Source: a virus
Reading direction: 5' to 3' (one strand)
DNA: 31,265 bases
IMG/VR virus record: IMGVR_UViG_3300009537_000107
Span: 1 to 31,265 of that record
Part shown: positions 1 through 7,500 of the stretch, piece by piece
Position numbering within the stretch: position 1 is the first letter of the stretch
Layout: each line of letters opens with the position of its first letter
Program-made: the position numbers and the translations under genes
The notes under the pieces: model-generated
What the model saw: the letters and a program-made list of their open reading frames with translations, nothing else
Database searches by the model: none
Told to the model about the DNA's origin: nothing

Positions 1-1470
1 GCCGGCATAGTCGGCGTCGAACATCGCCGTGAAACCCATCGCGCCGTGCAACCGGGCGAGGCGGCGGTAGGCCCAGTTGTCCCAGGCATCGCTCAGGTGG
101 GTCGCCGTCTCCGGCCGGGTGCTATTGCGCTCAGAGCGCTTGTCTTTCTTCCCCTCGATGGTGACCCTGGCACCCTGCATCGACAGCAGGAGATGCTTGC
201 ACGTGTTCTGGTTGAACCGGGCCGACGGCCAACGCGGATTGTCCTCCCGGAGCAATTGGTTGAGCTTCTCATACTTGATGTGGTGGGCCGGATCGAGGCC
301 GCGCACATGCAGCTGGGAGCTCCACCCGGCCTTGTGCAGCCGGGCACGGATCTCCTCATAGAGGGTCAGGTGAGAGTTTGCCTGACGGTTATTGCCGTTG
401 CGGTCGCCGAATATGTCCGCGTGCTTCCGCTGGTGCATTCTATACTTCCCCGTGAACTGATCCACGAGGTCGTTCAGTATCTTCGGGTTGTCGGCCCACA
501 TCTCATCGACAGCACGCAGCTCCCTGCCGAACAGCTGCCCGACCACCAGGGAATTGAATGACCCGAAATCGAAGCCCAGCTCCAGCGGGAGGAGCGGGTC
601 AATGTCTGCGGCCCCGCGTGTGTAGATGCCATTCGGGCCCTCTGCATATTCGAAGGAATTCCAGTATGTATGCCGGGCCTCATCGAGACAGGCGTAGAAT
701 CCGTTTGGTATGCTCGTCATACGCCGGTTCAAAACCTCCACCTCCCATATCAGGGGCGGCAGATCACGCTTCAGGTCATCGAGGTATTTCTTTCCCAAGA
801 CGTGGATGTTGTCGAAAGCCGTGCTTTCGATGTAGAAGATGTCGTCCGGATAGCTCAGCGCGTCCTGGGCCATGTCCGGCACCCAGTTCCCCGACGGAAG
901 CCAGGACTGCGTGCTGGTGTAGAGGGAGCAGCCATGAAGCGGATGGCCGCGAAATCGGTCCATGTTTCCGCGAATCGCGATCTTCAGCTCCTTGTCGTGC
1001 TGCTCCTTTTTGATCAGGACCGCCTCGTCGTAGTCGCCCCCATCGTAGCTGCCGCCGCGGTCGGTGTTGGGCCTGTCCATGCTCAGCAGCTCGATGCAGC
1101 AGCCATTATAGAATGAGATCACATTCTCATACTTCCGGGGCGGCGAGTAGGGCAGATCCCAGCCCGATGGCGGCCGGCGTCCGATCACGAAGTGCCCCGG
1201 CCGCTTCGGCGATTCATATTCCTTGAGGCCGAGCCGGCCCCAGAAGTCGATCGCTGGCGGCAGGAACTTCGTGAGTATCTGATTGTATGTGAGGCCTGCC
1301 TTGAACCATTTAGCCCTTGGCAGGTGCATCAGGCGGCGGTAGTCGAGCATGCCCTGGACGGTGGTCTTTCCGGAGCCCCGCCCACCGATCCAAACCTTTA
1401 TCTTCTGCAGTGACTGATATATGGCCAGCTGCTTCAGATTGAGGTACACGGTTTTAGTCCGCCCCTTCAT
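1..1470 (-). CDS. terL: Terminase large subunit, C-terminus cut by window edge
   Basis: ATP-driven DNA-packaging motor and headful/cos nuclease that docks on the portal. The frame opens at an ATG at 1470, inside the end of terS (17-base overlap), and stays open for 490 codons to base 1 without a stop. Walker A is GGRGSGKTT at residues 29-37. A Walker B-like acidic pair is Asp148-Glu149 in GGDYDEA. The C-terminal RNase H-like nuclease is visible through its three acidic stations: GFDFGS (Asp301), FGDRNG (Asp356) and HLSDAWDN (Asp461/Asp464). All expected catalytic residues are therefore present, and only a short tail is likely missing. Placement directly after terS fits. The continuation is probably at the right end of the window if the genome is circular. 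Confidence 0.93.
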   Translation of the reverse strand, partial: MKGRTKTVYLNLKQLAIYQSLQKIKVWIGGRGSGKTTVQGMLDYRRLMHLPRAKWFKAGLTYNQILTKFLPPAIDFWGRLGLKEYESPKRPGHFVIGRRPPSGWDLPYSPPRKYENVISFYNGCCIELLSMDRPNTDRGGSYDGGDYDEAVLIKKEQHDKELKIAIRGNMDRFRGHPLHGCSLYTSTQSWLPSGNWVPDMAQDALSYPDDIFYIESTAFDNIHVLGKKYLDDLKRDLPPLIWEVEVLNRRMTSIPNGFYACLDEARHTYWNSFEYAEGPNGIYTRGAADIDPLLPLELGFDFGSFNSLVVGQLFGRELRAVDEMWADNPKILNDLVDQFTGKYRMHQRKHADIFGDRNGNNRQANSHLTLYEEIRARLHKAGWSSQLHVRGLDPAHHIKYEKLNQLLREDNPRWPSARFNQNTCKHLLLSMQGARVTIEGKKDKRSERNSTRPETATHLSDAWDNWAYRRLARLHGAMGFTAMFDADYAG

Positions 1471-1969
1471 AGGGCTTATCCTCTATTTGGGTTTGCACCA
1501 GCGCTCCAGGATCGCTGGTGATCACGATCACCGTGGGCAGCTTGATCTGCTCGGTGTCGTCGTCGTCCGGCTGATCGAGCCGGTTTAGCTTGGCGATCTC
1601 CGCGATCGCCTTGATGGCCTTGTCGTATTCCTGAGCCTTCTCGGCTTTCGAAGCCAGGCGCTCCAGCTTCATGCTGAGCATGGCGCGCTTGGCTTCCTTG
1701 CTTGTCTTTGTGACCTGCCCAAACAGCTCCTGACATTCGCGCACCATCTTGTACGCGGTCGGCTTGCTGATTTCGTGCTTCCGCAGCAGCAGCTTCACCG
1801 CGCCTGCCTGGCCGCGTGCGCGGAGCAGGTCCCAGGCTTCCTCCAGGAGCAGGCGCTTCGCCTCCAGCTCCGGAGTGAGCGCTCGGCCGCGATCATAGAA
1901 CCGGAGCAGCTTGTCCAGTTCGGTGACGCCCTTGCTCACCTTATTGGAGGGCGGGACGATCTGGCTCAT
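1454..1969 (-). CDS. terS: Terminase small subunit
   Basis: Predicted 171-residue DNA-recognition subunit of the packaging terminase. The N-terminal half contains a helix-turn-helix-like stretch (AVKLLLRKHEISKPTAYKMV, about residues 57-76). It is followed by a long Lys/Glu/Ala-rich helical region (about 90-130), as expected for an oligomerising small terminase, and an acidic linker (DQPDDDDTEQ). The stop overlaps the start of terL and its own ATG overlaps the stop of the upstream gene (ATGA), so translation is probably coupled. The assignment rests on position immediately before a clear terL plus HTH and coiled-coil architecture. Confidence 0.85.
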   Translation of the reverse strand: MSQIVPPSNKVSKGVTELDKLLRFYDRGRALTPELEAKRLLLEEAWDLLRARGQAGAVKLLLRKHEISKPTAYKMVRECQELFGQVTKTSKEAKRAMLSMKLERLASKAEKAQEYDKAIKAIAEIAKLNRLDQPDDDDTEQIKLPTVIVITSDPGALVQTQIEDKPYEGAD

Positions 1970-2706
1970 GCCAGCCTCCTCTCGATCTCGGCGATCCGCT
2001 CTTCCCAGGCCTCAAGCCTGGCTTTGAGCCGCCCGAAATTTTCGGTACCCGGCTCGGCCTTGCTGAGCTTGGTGCGGAGTTTTCCCCGGCTGGCGCGGGC
2101 ATTGTGCCGCGCCTTGTACAGCTCTCCGATCTCGGCGGGCAGCTCTGCGGCGCTGATCACCGTCGCGATGCGGGGCTCCGGCTTCTCACCCCGCTGCTCG
2201 AGGCGGATATCAGACATCAGGCGGGTGAGGCCTTTGATCTGATCCACCACCTCCTTCCGGCCGTCGTCATCGCCGATCGCGAAGCCGCGGAGGGAGTTGC
2301 TCAGTTTGGCGCGCTCCGAGAAGAGCCTCCGCTTCCTGCGGACGAGCTCATCGGCATCTGGAGCAAGATCGTCCGGCCACCGCTCTTCATCCGGAATCGC
2401 CAGGTCAGCGCCCTGGGGAGGCACTGCCTGGGATTCCTGCATTTGCACATCAGAAGAGCAGGCGGCAGGGGCAGCCTGATCCGCTGGGTGTAGCTGGTGT
2501 AGCTGGTGTGACTCCATTACCGTGTTGCGCCCGCAGAGCTTCCCGAGCTCATAGCGCAACTTGTTGCGGAGCCAGCTGGAGGGAGCTCTGCGGCTGAAGA
2601 TCTTCTTGAGCTGCCGGTTCCGGCCATGGCAGGTATAGAGGGCCACGCCTTCGGCGAGATCGGGCTCCAGGCAATTGAGCCAACTGTTGATTTCTTCTGT
2701 GTGCAT
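1966..2706 (-). CDS. Helical phage protein of unknown function upstream of terS
   Basis: A 246-residue protein; the start MHTEEINSWL at 2706 is chosen over an in-frame upstream ATG at 2742 because the extra residues overlap a strong hairpin. The N-terminal about 70 residues (INSWLNCLEP...GVALYTCHGRNRQLKKIF...LRNKLRYELGKL) look like a module I recall in proteins placed before terS in Bacteroidota phages, described there as hypothetical. The middle is low-complexity and rich in Pro/Gln/Asp; the C-terminal about 100 residues are strongly predicted coiled coil (Arg/Leu/Glu rich). A packaging or head-assembly role is inferred from position only. Its stop overlaps the terS start. Confidence 0.75.
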   Translation of the reverse strand: MHTEEINSWLNCLEPDLAEGVALYTCHGRNRQLKKIFSRRAPSSWLRNKLRYELGKLCGRNTVMESHQLHQLHPADQAAPAACSSDVQMQESQAVPPQGADLAIPDEERWPDDLAPDADELVRRKRRLFSERAKLSNSLRGFAIGDDDGRKEVVDQIKGLTRLMSDIRLEQRGEKPEPRIATVISAAELPAEIGELYKARHNARASRGKLRTKLSKAEPGTENFGRLKARLEAWEERIAEIERRLA

Positions 2707-2733
2707 AATCGTGCCCTCACTGGCGCGGGTTCT

Positions 2734-2757
2734 GAGGGGCACCCGAAGGTGCCCCTC
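2734..2757 (-). other. Very stable intra-operon hairpin with UUCG loop
   Basis: On the minus-strand transcript two perfect 10-base arms (GAGGGGCACC and GGTGCCCCTC) enclose a TTCG tetraloop closed by C-G, the exceptionally stable cUUCGg type. It lies in the 83-base gap between the gene ending at 2790 and the gene starting at 2706. No T-run follows, so it is not a standard intrinsic terminator. It could be an mRNA-processing or 3'-end-protecting element, or could slow read-through into the packaging genes. Confidence 0.7.
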
Positions 2758-2789
2758 GAACGCGCAATCCTGGTCGCTATGACCTTGTC

Positions 2790-2975
2790 TTATGCCTCCT
2801 CTGCGGGAGGCTTCTTCTGCTTCTTTTCCGCTTCGGGAATGAGCTCGAAGAGGGTGCAGCCTTTACCGATCAGCCGCGCGGCATCGCTATCCGACATGCG
2901 CGAGACCGTATATCGTTCAGCGCCGTAGCTGAAGGTCTTCATGGGGCGAACCGGACGGTATTTCCTCAGTGCCAT
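2790..2975 (-). CDS. Small protein with capsid-neighbour C-terminal module (61 aa)
   Basis: A 61-residue protein whose ATG overlaps the previous stop (TGATG). After a basic N-terminus (MALRKYRPVRPMKT) it carries FSYGAERYTVSR...DAARLIGKGCTLFEL. This resembles the C-terminal modules of the two larger proteins at 3496-3945 and 3949-4266 (F-x-G-x-x-Y-x-V-x-R, then a helix and a small-hydrophobic end). The tail is Lys/Glu/Pro rich. Function is unknown. Position between head genes and packaging genes suggests a minor head or head-tail component. Confidence 0.65.
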   Translation of the reverse strand: MALRKYRPVRPMKTFSYGAERYTVSRMSDSDAARLIGKGCTLFELIPEAEKKQKKPPAEEA

Positions 2976-3499
2976 CAGGATGTCGGGGCTGCGCCGGTAT
3001 AGATCGGCGGGTGAGCAAGCGAGTTCCGCGACTGGCTGAAGGCGCAGGCAAATGCCGCGCTGTCCGCGCCTTTCGCGCCCGAATCGTAATCAGCCTTCGT
3101 GAGGTAGCAGGGCCTCTTCAGGTCTCCCAGAAGAATGGGGGTCTCGTTCGCATCCTCAAACAGAACCAGCAGCTCCTGCCCCTCCAGCGAGGCCAGGGCC
3201 ACCAATACCTCATCGCGATACTTGTCCACGATGAAATCGAGACTGGGCTTGTAGCTGCCGTTCGTCGGGCCACCCTCCCTTGGACATTTATACTGCCCGC
3301 TCTCCACCGTAATGGAGTGCTGCGTCCAGAACTTTCCCACCGCCAGGTTGATGTCAGCGGTGATTGTCCGTGTGCCTGCCCCCACGGGCGGGATAGGCCC
3401 ATCTACGTCTGCGATGGGCACCGTTTTGAAATCCAGCGTGCCGCCTTGGTTCGTGCCGCAGCTCAGCCTGGTGATTGGGGTAATTGTTGCACAACTCAT
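2975..3499 (-). CDS. Putative tail tube-like or head-tail structural protein
   Basis: A 174-residue protein beginning MSCATITPITRLSCGTNQGG. The segment order is: a Thr/Val-rich beta stretch (GTRTITADINLAV), WTQHSITVESGQY, a helix-rich middle (SLDFIVDKYRDEVLVALASL), then a beta strand with an acidic turn (ELLVLFEDANETPILLGDLKRP) and a C-terminal Gly/Ala/Ser-rich end. This pattern is reminiscent of tail-tube-type proteins in Bacteroidota phages. The protein from 7073 to 6522 has the same order of elements, so the two may be distant paralogs. The start overlaps the previous stop by 4 bases. The functional name is an inference. Confidence 0.6.
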   Translation of the reverse strand: MSCATITPITRLSCGTNQGGTLDFKTVPIADVDGPIPPVGAGTRTITADINLAVGKFWTQHSITVESGQYKCPREGGPTNGSYKPSLDFIVDKYRDEVLVALASLEGQELLVLFEDANETPILLGDLKRPCYLTKADYDSGAKGADSAAFACAFSQSRNSLAHPPIYTGAAPTS

Positions 3500-3945
3500 A
3501 CTTCTTTTAGTCTGATACAGGTGGCACCGATTTCAATGAGCTCGGTGTGGAGCTCTGCATTTGATGCAATTTCAGCGGCGGTGATGACCTCGCCGCCGCG
3601 TTTGATTTTTTTCCGCACGACCTCGTAGGCAACCTGGCCCAGGGTGAATTCTGCAAACACATCCGACGGAGGCGTCGGGTGCTCGCACTCCGCGAGCTGC
3701 CGGGTGAGCGTGGCGATCTCCGCGTTGGCCGTGGCCAGGTCAGCGGTGAGCGTGGCGATCTCCGCGTTGGCCGTGGCCAGGTCAGCGGTGAGCGTGGCGA
3801 TCTCCGCGTTGGCCGTGGCCAGGTCAGCGGTGAGCGTGGCGAGGCTAGCGGTGAGCGGCGCGATTTGCGCATTGGCGGCATCCAGATCGATGACCAGTTG
3901 CGCATTGGCGTCTTGACAGGCTTGGAGATCTTCGGGGCATCCCAT
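3496..3945 (-). CDS. Capsid-neighbour coiled-coil protein with 14-residue tandem repeat
   Basis: A 149-residue protein. Residues about 20-85 are a coiled coil built from 14-residue units (ATLTADLATANAEI, two heptads each) repeated three times almost perfectly, followed by RQLAECEHPTPP as a hinge. The C-terminal about 50 residues (FAEFTLGQVAYEVVRKKI...GGEVITAAEIASN...LIEIGATCIR) match the C-terminus of the neighbouring 105-residue protein, so the two genes share a module with different coiled-coil stalks. Likely an oligomeric head-decoration or fibre-like element; this is inferred from position two genes after the capsid protein. The repeat lies on a 42-base DNA unit, so length can change without a frameshift. 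Confidence 0.7.
   Translation of the reverse strand: MGCPEDLQACQDANAQLVIDLDAANAQIAPLTASLATLTADLATANAEIATLTADLATANAEIATLTADLATANAEIATLTRQLAECEHPTPPSDVFAEFTLGQVAYEVVRKKIKRGGEVITAAEIASNAELHTELIEIGATCIRLKEV
3703..3842. repeat. 42-base tandem repeat inside the coiled-coil gene
   Basis: Three full units begin at 3703, 3745 and 3787, and a truncated fourth begins at 3829. The units are identical or nearly so, and 42 bases is exactly 14 codons or two coiled-coil heptads. A more diverged copy seems to continue to about 3870. Confidence 0.9.
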
Positions 3946-3948
3946 GGC

Positions 3949-4266
3949 TTACTTCTTTGGGGTTGGTTTTTCCTCGGCGACGGATGTCGCGCCGAGCTCA
4001 ACTAGACGCTTCTGGAGTTCGGGCTTCAGGGCGATCTCCGCTGCGAGTATCTCGCGGCCATCGAGGCGGATTTTCGGACGCAGAATGCCGTACCGCCTCC
4101 CGCCGTATTGAAAGCCGCCGAATCCTGGGCGCTCCTTCTGGGCGGCTGCACGCAGCGCCGTAATCTCGGCCGCCAGCTCTTTGATCTTGGCCTCGAGGGC
4201 AGGGATCTGCTTCTCAGGGGGCTCCGCGCCTGGCGCGGCCGGCCCATTGGGGTTCTCCTTCGCCAT
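3949..4266 (-). CDS. Capsid-neighbour small protein, paralog of the repeat-bearing one
   Basis: A 105-residue protein directly downstream of the capsid gene. The N-terminus is Pro/Ala/Gly rich, residues about 20-45 form a short coiled coil (ALEAKIKELAAEITALRAAA), and the C-terminus FGGFQYGGRRYGILRPKI...GREILAAEIAL...LQKRLVELGATSV aligns with the C-terminus of the 149-residue neighbour. Shared positions include the F/Y-rich strand, R-x-KI, the AAEIA helix and E-x-GAT. Probably arose by tandem duplication. A role in capsid decoration or head-tail joining is inferred from position; no known enzyme motif is present. Confidence 0.7.
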   Translation of the reverse strand: MAKENPNGPAAPGAEPPEKQIPALEAKIKELAAEITALRAAAQKERPGFGGFQYGGRRYGILRPKIRLDGREILAAEIALKPELQKRLVELGATSVAEEKPTPKK

Positions 4267-4269
4267 AGC

Positions 4270-5205
4270 TTAAGGCTGATCGTTAGTCACCACAACTTCG
4301 TCATTGACCATCACCATCTGCACGCCGAATACATAGTCCAGGGCAAATTGCAGTACGCGAAGAAGGCGCTGGTAGTTCACCTTGTTTGTGTCACCAATCT
4401 GATCGGTGCCGACCACCATGTTCCACTGCGGCGTGAGGATCATCCGCTGGCTGCCACCGAATGAGGGGAGCGGTGTGATCTGGCAGCGGTTTCCGCTGCC
4501 GTCGACAAATGCCTTCTCATATTGATTGTTGTAGGGCAGCGCGCCGTGCGTGCTCTGATAATCTTCGCAGTACATCGCATAGACCTCGTCGCTTAGGTAG
4601 AGCCTGCTTTTTGTCCGCTTAAGGCGCGGGGATGCGCTCCTCCACATCTCACGGAATGCGTCAATTGCATTGCTGTTGGTGATCACCCCAGTGGCCGTCT
4701 CTGTGAGGTTGGTTGCCGCGATCTCATCGGCCACGATTTTGCCGAAACCGTCGAAGAGCTCCCCGGCATTGGTCGGTGTTCCCACTGAGCGAACGCCGTG
4801 GAACAAGCCTTCGAGTTCCAGTTCCTCGTTGATCTTCTCGCCGACCATCTTGAGGATGAAGCGCTCGAAGGGCATGTCCTCCTGGTTGACGCCAGGCTTC
4901 ATCATCATGCCGAGCCAGGTGGCTCGCAGCTCTTCCGGGACGATCTCGACATCGGTCTTTCCCATTTGCACATGCAGCACACGCGGGATGAGTTCGATCG
5001 TGCCGGCATCCGGCGTGAATTGCTTGGTCCAGCCTTTCACGAGGCTTCCAAGCACCATGCTGGTGAGCACCAGCTTGTCTTTGATATTCGGCAAAAGATT
5101 CATCACGGCCACGCTCTCCATCATCACCAGTGCCTCGGTGAAGAGTTCCTGGCGGTATTCCTTGAGCTCCTGATCGAGGGCTGCGAAATTGATGCTTCCG
5201 GACAT
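4270..5205 (-). CDS. Major capsid protein (HK97-fold type)
   Basis: A 311-residue protein two bases downstream of the prohead protease gene, the classical protease-capsid order. Sequence features fit capsid proteins of Bacteroidota phages: an N-terminal helical stretch (FAALDQELKEYRQELFTEALVMME), a beta-rich segment (LIPRVLHVQMGKTDVEIVPEELRATWLG), a long spine-like helix (PFERFILKMVGEKINEELELEGLF) and a C-terminal domain with LYLSDEVYAMYCEDYQ and NMVVGTD. No N-terminal delta domain is evident, which agrees with the scaffold function residing in the protease gene. Confidence 0.85.
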   Translation of the reverse strand: MSGSINFAALDQELKEYRQELFTEALVMMESVAVMNLLPNIKDKLVLTSMVLGSLVKGWTKQFTPDAGTIELIPRVLHVQMGKTDVEIVPEELRATWLGMMMKPGVNQEDMPFERFILKMVGEKINEELELEGLFHGVRSVGTPTNAGELFDGFGKIVADEIAATNLTETATGVITNSNAIDAFREMWRSASPRLKRTKSRLYLSDEVYAMYCEDYQSTHGALPYNNQYEKAFVDGSGNRCQITPLPSFGGSQRMILTPQWNMVVGTDQIGDTNKVNYQRLLRVLQFALDYVFGVQMVMVNDEVVVTNDQP

Positions 5206-5207
5206 AA

Positions 5208-6497
5208 TTATTTGGTTTTTTGGTTTTTGCGATTCTGAATTTCCTGGTGCTTCCGGAGGAATGCAGCCTCCGGGTTGGCAGCTGCGACGGCGGACTTTCC
5301 TCCGATGTCGGCAGCTGTTGTCTTTGTCGGGCTGGCGGCAGGGGCGTGGCCGAGCGCGGCGAGCTGCCTGGTGAGCTCCGAGGCCCTTCTCTGCTCAAAG
5401 GCGAGCTGTGTGTTGGCCGAGATCAGCTGATCGTGCATCTCACGCAGGAGCGCCACGGCCTCTGCCTGCTCTTCCTCAGCATACTCGCAGCCATCCGCCT
5501 CTGCGGCGGCTTGCAGCTCAGCCACGGTGGCCGTGAGGACCGTGGCGTAGCTGCTGAGCGTGGTGAGCGCCGGGCACTCATTGGTGCCATCGATGTCTTT
5601 GTTCACTTCCTCGGCCGTCTGGCCAGAGGCGGTGACCATATCGGCGATGATGTCGTCTCGCGTCTTCTCGTCGGTGACCATGCTGTCGATCGTCTCGTTG
5701 AGCTTCGCGCTCAGCTGCGTGCCGGCGCGGGGAGCGCTGTCGAGGCCCAGCAGCGCGCGGATCTGCGCGAGGATTCCGGCCTTTGCGGGCGTTGCCGGGG
5801 CCGCTTTGCCTTTGCCTTTCTTCCGGCAATCCGGGCAGTCAGCCCCGAGCTTTGCCCTTACATCGGCCGGGATCCCCACCCCCAGCCGCTCCAGGGCTTT
5901 GAAATTCGCCGCCGCCTTCACTGGCTCGCCGATGTTGGTGATGAAGCCCTTTTCCTTTGCGGCCGCGGCGTCGAGCCAGGTGGTCTCCATGACCAGGGCC
6001 GTGACGTCATCCTTCGACATGCCTGTCTCCTTCACATAGATGGAGATGAGCTTCTGCTCCACTTGCGCCAGCATGTCGGAGTGCTTCCTGAAGTCCTCGC
6101 TGATTCCGGCAAGGTCGTCGACGTTCCATCCCCAGCCCAGGGTGGGCCGATGGACCATGTAGAAGCTATTCTCGCTCATCGTGACCTCATCGCCGGAGAG
6201 GGCGATGATGCCCGCCATCGAGGCGGCGATGCCAGAGATGTATACCTTCACGGTGGCGGCGTGAGCCTTCAGCTGCTCATAGATGAAGATGCCGTCGAAG
6301 ACCTCCCCGCCAGGGGAGTTGAGGTGAAGGTGGATCGTCTCCACACTTCCGAGGGCCAGCAGGTCGGATGCGAAATCCTTCGCGCTCACGCCCCAATAGC
6401 CAATTTCGTCGAGGATGTAGATGTCTGCCGCCTTCGCGTCGGTGGCATTGGCCTCCATTCTATACCATCCCTTGTCAATCTTCTGCTTCACAGCCAT
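5208..6497 (-). CDS. ClpP-like prohead maturation protease fused to scaffold-like tail
   Basis: A 429-residue protein. Residues about 20-200 are a ClpP/S14-type serine peptidase: LNSPGGEVFDG (60-69), the nucleophile Ser93 in SGIAASMAG, and His116 in YMVHRP, followed by WLDAAAAKEKGFI. It should cleave scaffold and capsid proteins during head assembly. The C-terminal about 230 residues contain a CPDC pair (221-224), a predicted helical module (TRDDIIADMVTASG...ECPALTTLSSYATVL, about 279-321) of a kind I recall in other phage head proteases, and a Gln/Glu/Leu-rich coiled coil (about 345-385) consistent with a scaffold. The end is basic (QNRKNQKTK). Located immediately before the capsid gene. Confidence 0.88.
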   Translation of the reverse strand: MAVKQKIDKGWYRMEANATDAKAADIYILDEIGYWGVSAKDFASDLLALGSVETIHLHLNSPGGEVFDGIFIYEQLKAHAATVKVYISGIAASMAGIIALSGDEVTMSENSFYMVHRPTLGWGWNVDDLAGISEDFRKHSDMLAQVEQKLISIYVKETGMSKDDVTALVMETTWLDAAAAKEKGFITNIGEPVKAAANFKALERLGVGIPADVRAKLGADCPDCRKKGKGKAAPATPAKAGILAQIRALLGLDSAPRAGTQLSAKLNETIDSMVTDEKTRDDIIADMVTASGQTAEEVNKDIDGTNECPALTTLSSYATVLTATVAELQAAAEADGCEYAEEEQAEAVALLREMHDQLISANTQLAFEQRRASELTRQLAALGHAPAASPTKTTAADIGGKSAVAAANPEAAFLRKHQEIQNRKNQKTK

Positions 6498-6521
6498 ATT
6501 CTTAAGTTCAATGATTAAATT

Positions 6522-7073
6522 TTATCCCAGCGGGTCAGGATCCGGAGGCGGGACATCGGCAGGATCTTCCACCGGCATCTGGGCGGCGTAGCCCTTGGCA
6601 GCAAATGGGGCGCGGATGGCGCTCACCGCCTGGGCGGAGCACTGATATCCACTGAGACCTGGGGAGCCTTGCTCCACCAGGGCTGTGGTCAGGAGGCGTG
6701 CCGGTGCATCGGGCGTGCCTATACTGCGTATCTGCTCATGCTGATCCATTGTCAGGAAAATGAGCTCCGCCTGGCGGAGCCCGTCATAGATCCCCACCTT
6801 TTGGGGCTCATCCTGGGGAATCTGCCATTGCAGACTTTGCGTGAATTGCGGCCCGTGGCCGGTCTCACGCTCGGTTTCCTGGAAGCCCAGCGTCTCGGGG
6901 ATGAATCCCCAGAATGCCCAGCTGATTCCGGCATCGAGCGTGATGCTGCCGAGCAGCAGGCCGGCAGCGATGCGGGGAAAGAATGCCACGTGCTTCACTC
7001 GCACAACAAACAGCGCAAGCATGCCCGCTGGATTGGGGCCGCACATCTTCCGGACAGGGGAAATCTGTGACAT
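6522..7073 (-). CDS. Putative structural (tube/head-like) protein at start of head operon
   Basis: A 183-residue protein with N-terminal hydrophobic beta stretches (GMLALFVVRVKHVAFFP, GLLLGSITLDAGISWAFWGFIP). A turn (FTQSLQWQIPQDEPQKVGIYDGLRQAELIFLTMDQHEQIRSIG) and a Pro/Asp-rich end (PPPDPDPLG) follow. The middle-to-end layout resembles the 174-residue protein at 2975-3499 and related proteins of Bacteroidota phages. It is first in the head operon, followed after 24 bases by the protease. A tube or head-completion role is an inference; the protein could also be a membrane-associated one, but the hydrophobic stretches are short and beta-like. Confidence 0.6.
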   Translation of the reverse strand: MSQISPVRKMCGPNPAGMLALFVVRVKHVAFFPRIAAGLLLGSITLDAGISWAFWGFIPETLGFQETERETGHGPQFTQSLQWQIPQDEPQKVGIYDGLRQAELIFLTMDQHEQIRSIGTPDAPARLLTTALVEQGSPGLSGYQCSAQAVSAIRAPFAAKGYAAQMPVEDPADVPPPDPDPLG

Positions 7074-7285
7074 TCCGCAAAGTTGGCGGTGGCCGTCGGC
7101 CCTGCCTAGGAACGGAGCGCGACCGACCGGCAGACACGCGCGCGGGTATGACGCGCACGCGAGGGAAGCCAGGACTGCCCGCTTCCCTGTCTTACTCAGC
7201 CCATAAAAATATTACCCACCCAGAGCGAAACGTGCAGAATATCAGGATCAATCGCGCCAACTACATTGCGCGACCCCCCATTTTT

Positions 7286-7303
7286 TTTGTACTTTTGTAC
7301 TGA
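7286..7303. repeat. Two tandem TTTGTACT sites
   Basis: TTTGTACT at 7286-7293 is followed directly by TTTGTACTGA at 7294-7303. They belong to the same 10-base family (TTTGTACTGG) as the sites at 7348-7400, 8212-8252 and 8288-8304. Confidence 0.8.
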
Positions 7304-7347
7304 TGGCAATTTTCGGGCTCTTAGGAATTGATAGCCATCGAGTTACG

Positions 7348-7400
7348 CCAGTACAACTTTTTTTGAAAAGCCAGTACAAAGTACAAAAAGTTTGTACTGG
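7348..7400. repeat. Cluster of CCAGTACAAA sites including a 10-base inverted pair
   Basis: Sites on the plus strand read CCAGTACAAC (7348-7357), CCAGTACAAA (7371-7380), AGTACAAA-like (7379-7387) and TTTGTACTGG (7391-7400). The second and last form a perfect inverted repeat with 10-base arms and a 10-base spacer. This looks like a protein-binding cluster. Confidence 0.82.
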
Positions 7401-7407
7401 GAAATAG

Positions 7408-7434
7408 AAAAACGGGCCATTTGGCCCGCTTTTC
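7408..7434 (-). terminator. Intrinsic terminator after the 162-residue gene
   Basis: On the minus strand CGGGCC and GGCCCG arms with an AAAT loop are followed by TTTTT. It is 67 bases downstream of the stop at 7501, and is flanked by A/T runs on both sides, so it may work in both directions. Confidence 0.8.
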
Positions 7435-7500
7435 AAAACGGCTGGCTCCGGCCAGCCCGACATCACGTACTTTGACGGGGCGAATCTGCCCCAATATTTC

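Larger units (their letters stand above)
7074..7500. other. 427-base non-coding region before the head operon
   Basis: Holds a terminator for the gene ending at 7501 (7408-7434), five to six TTTGTACTGG-type sites (7286-7400), and 190 bases with no convincing gene up to the ATG at 7073. Some open frames exist (for example 7248-7508 minus) but they run through the terminator and the repeats. A weak promoter-like sequence TATTTTTA is on the minus strand near 7205-7215; it lacks a good upstream element. This is the expected position for the late/head promoter. Confidence 0.5.

Noticed and set aside
3644-3916. Plus-strand frame over the 42-base repeats
   Set aside because: The repeat unit is a multiple of three, so open frames appear on both strands; the minus-strand protein has the conserved C-terminal module.
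5220-6518. Plus-strand 432-codon open frame
   Set aside because: Antisense to the protease gene with its catalytic Ser and His; no plausible start context or domain.
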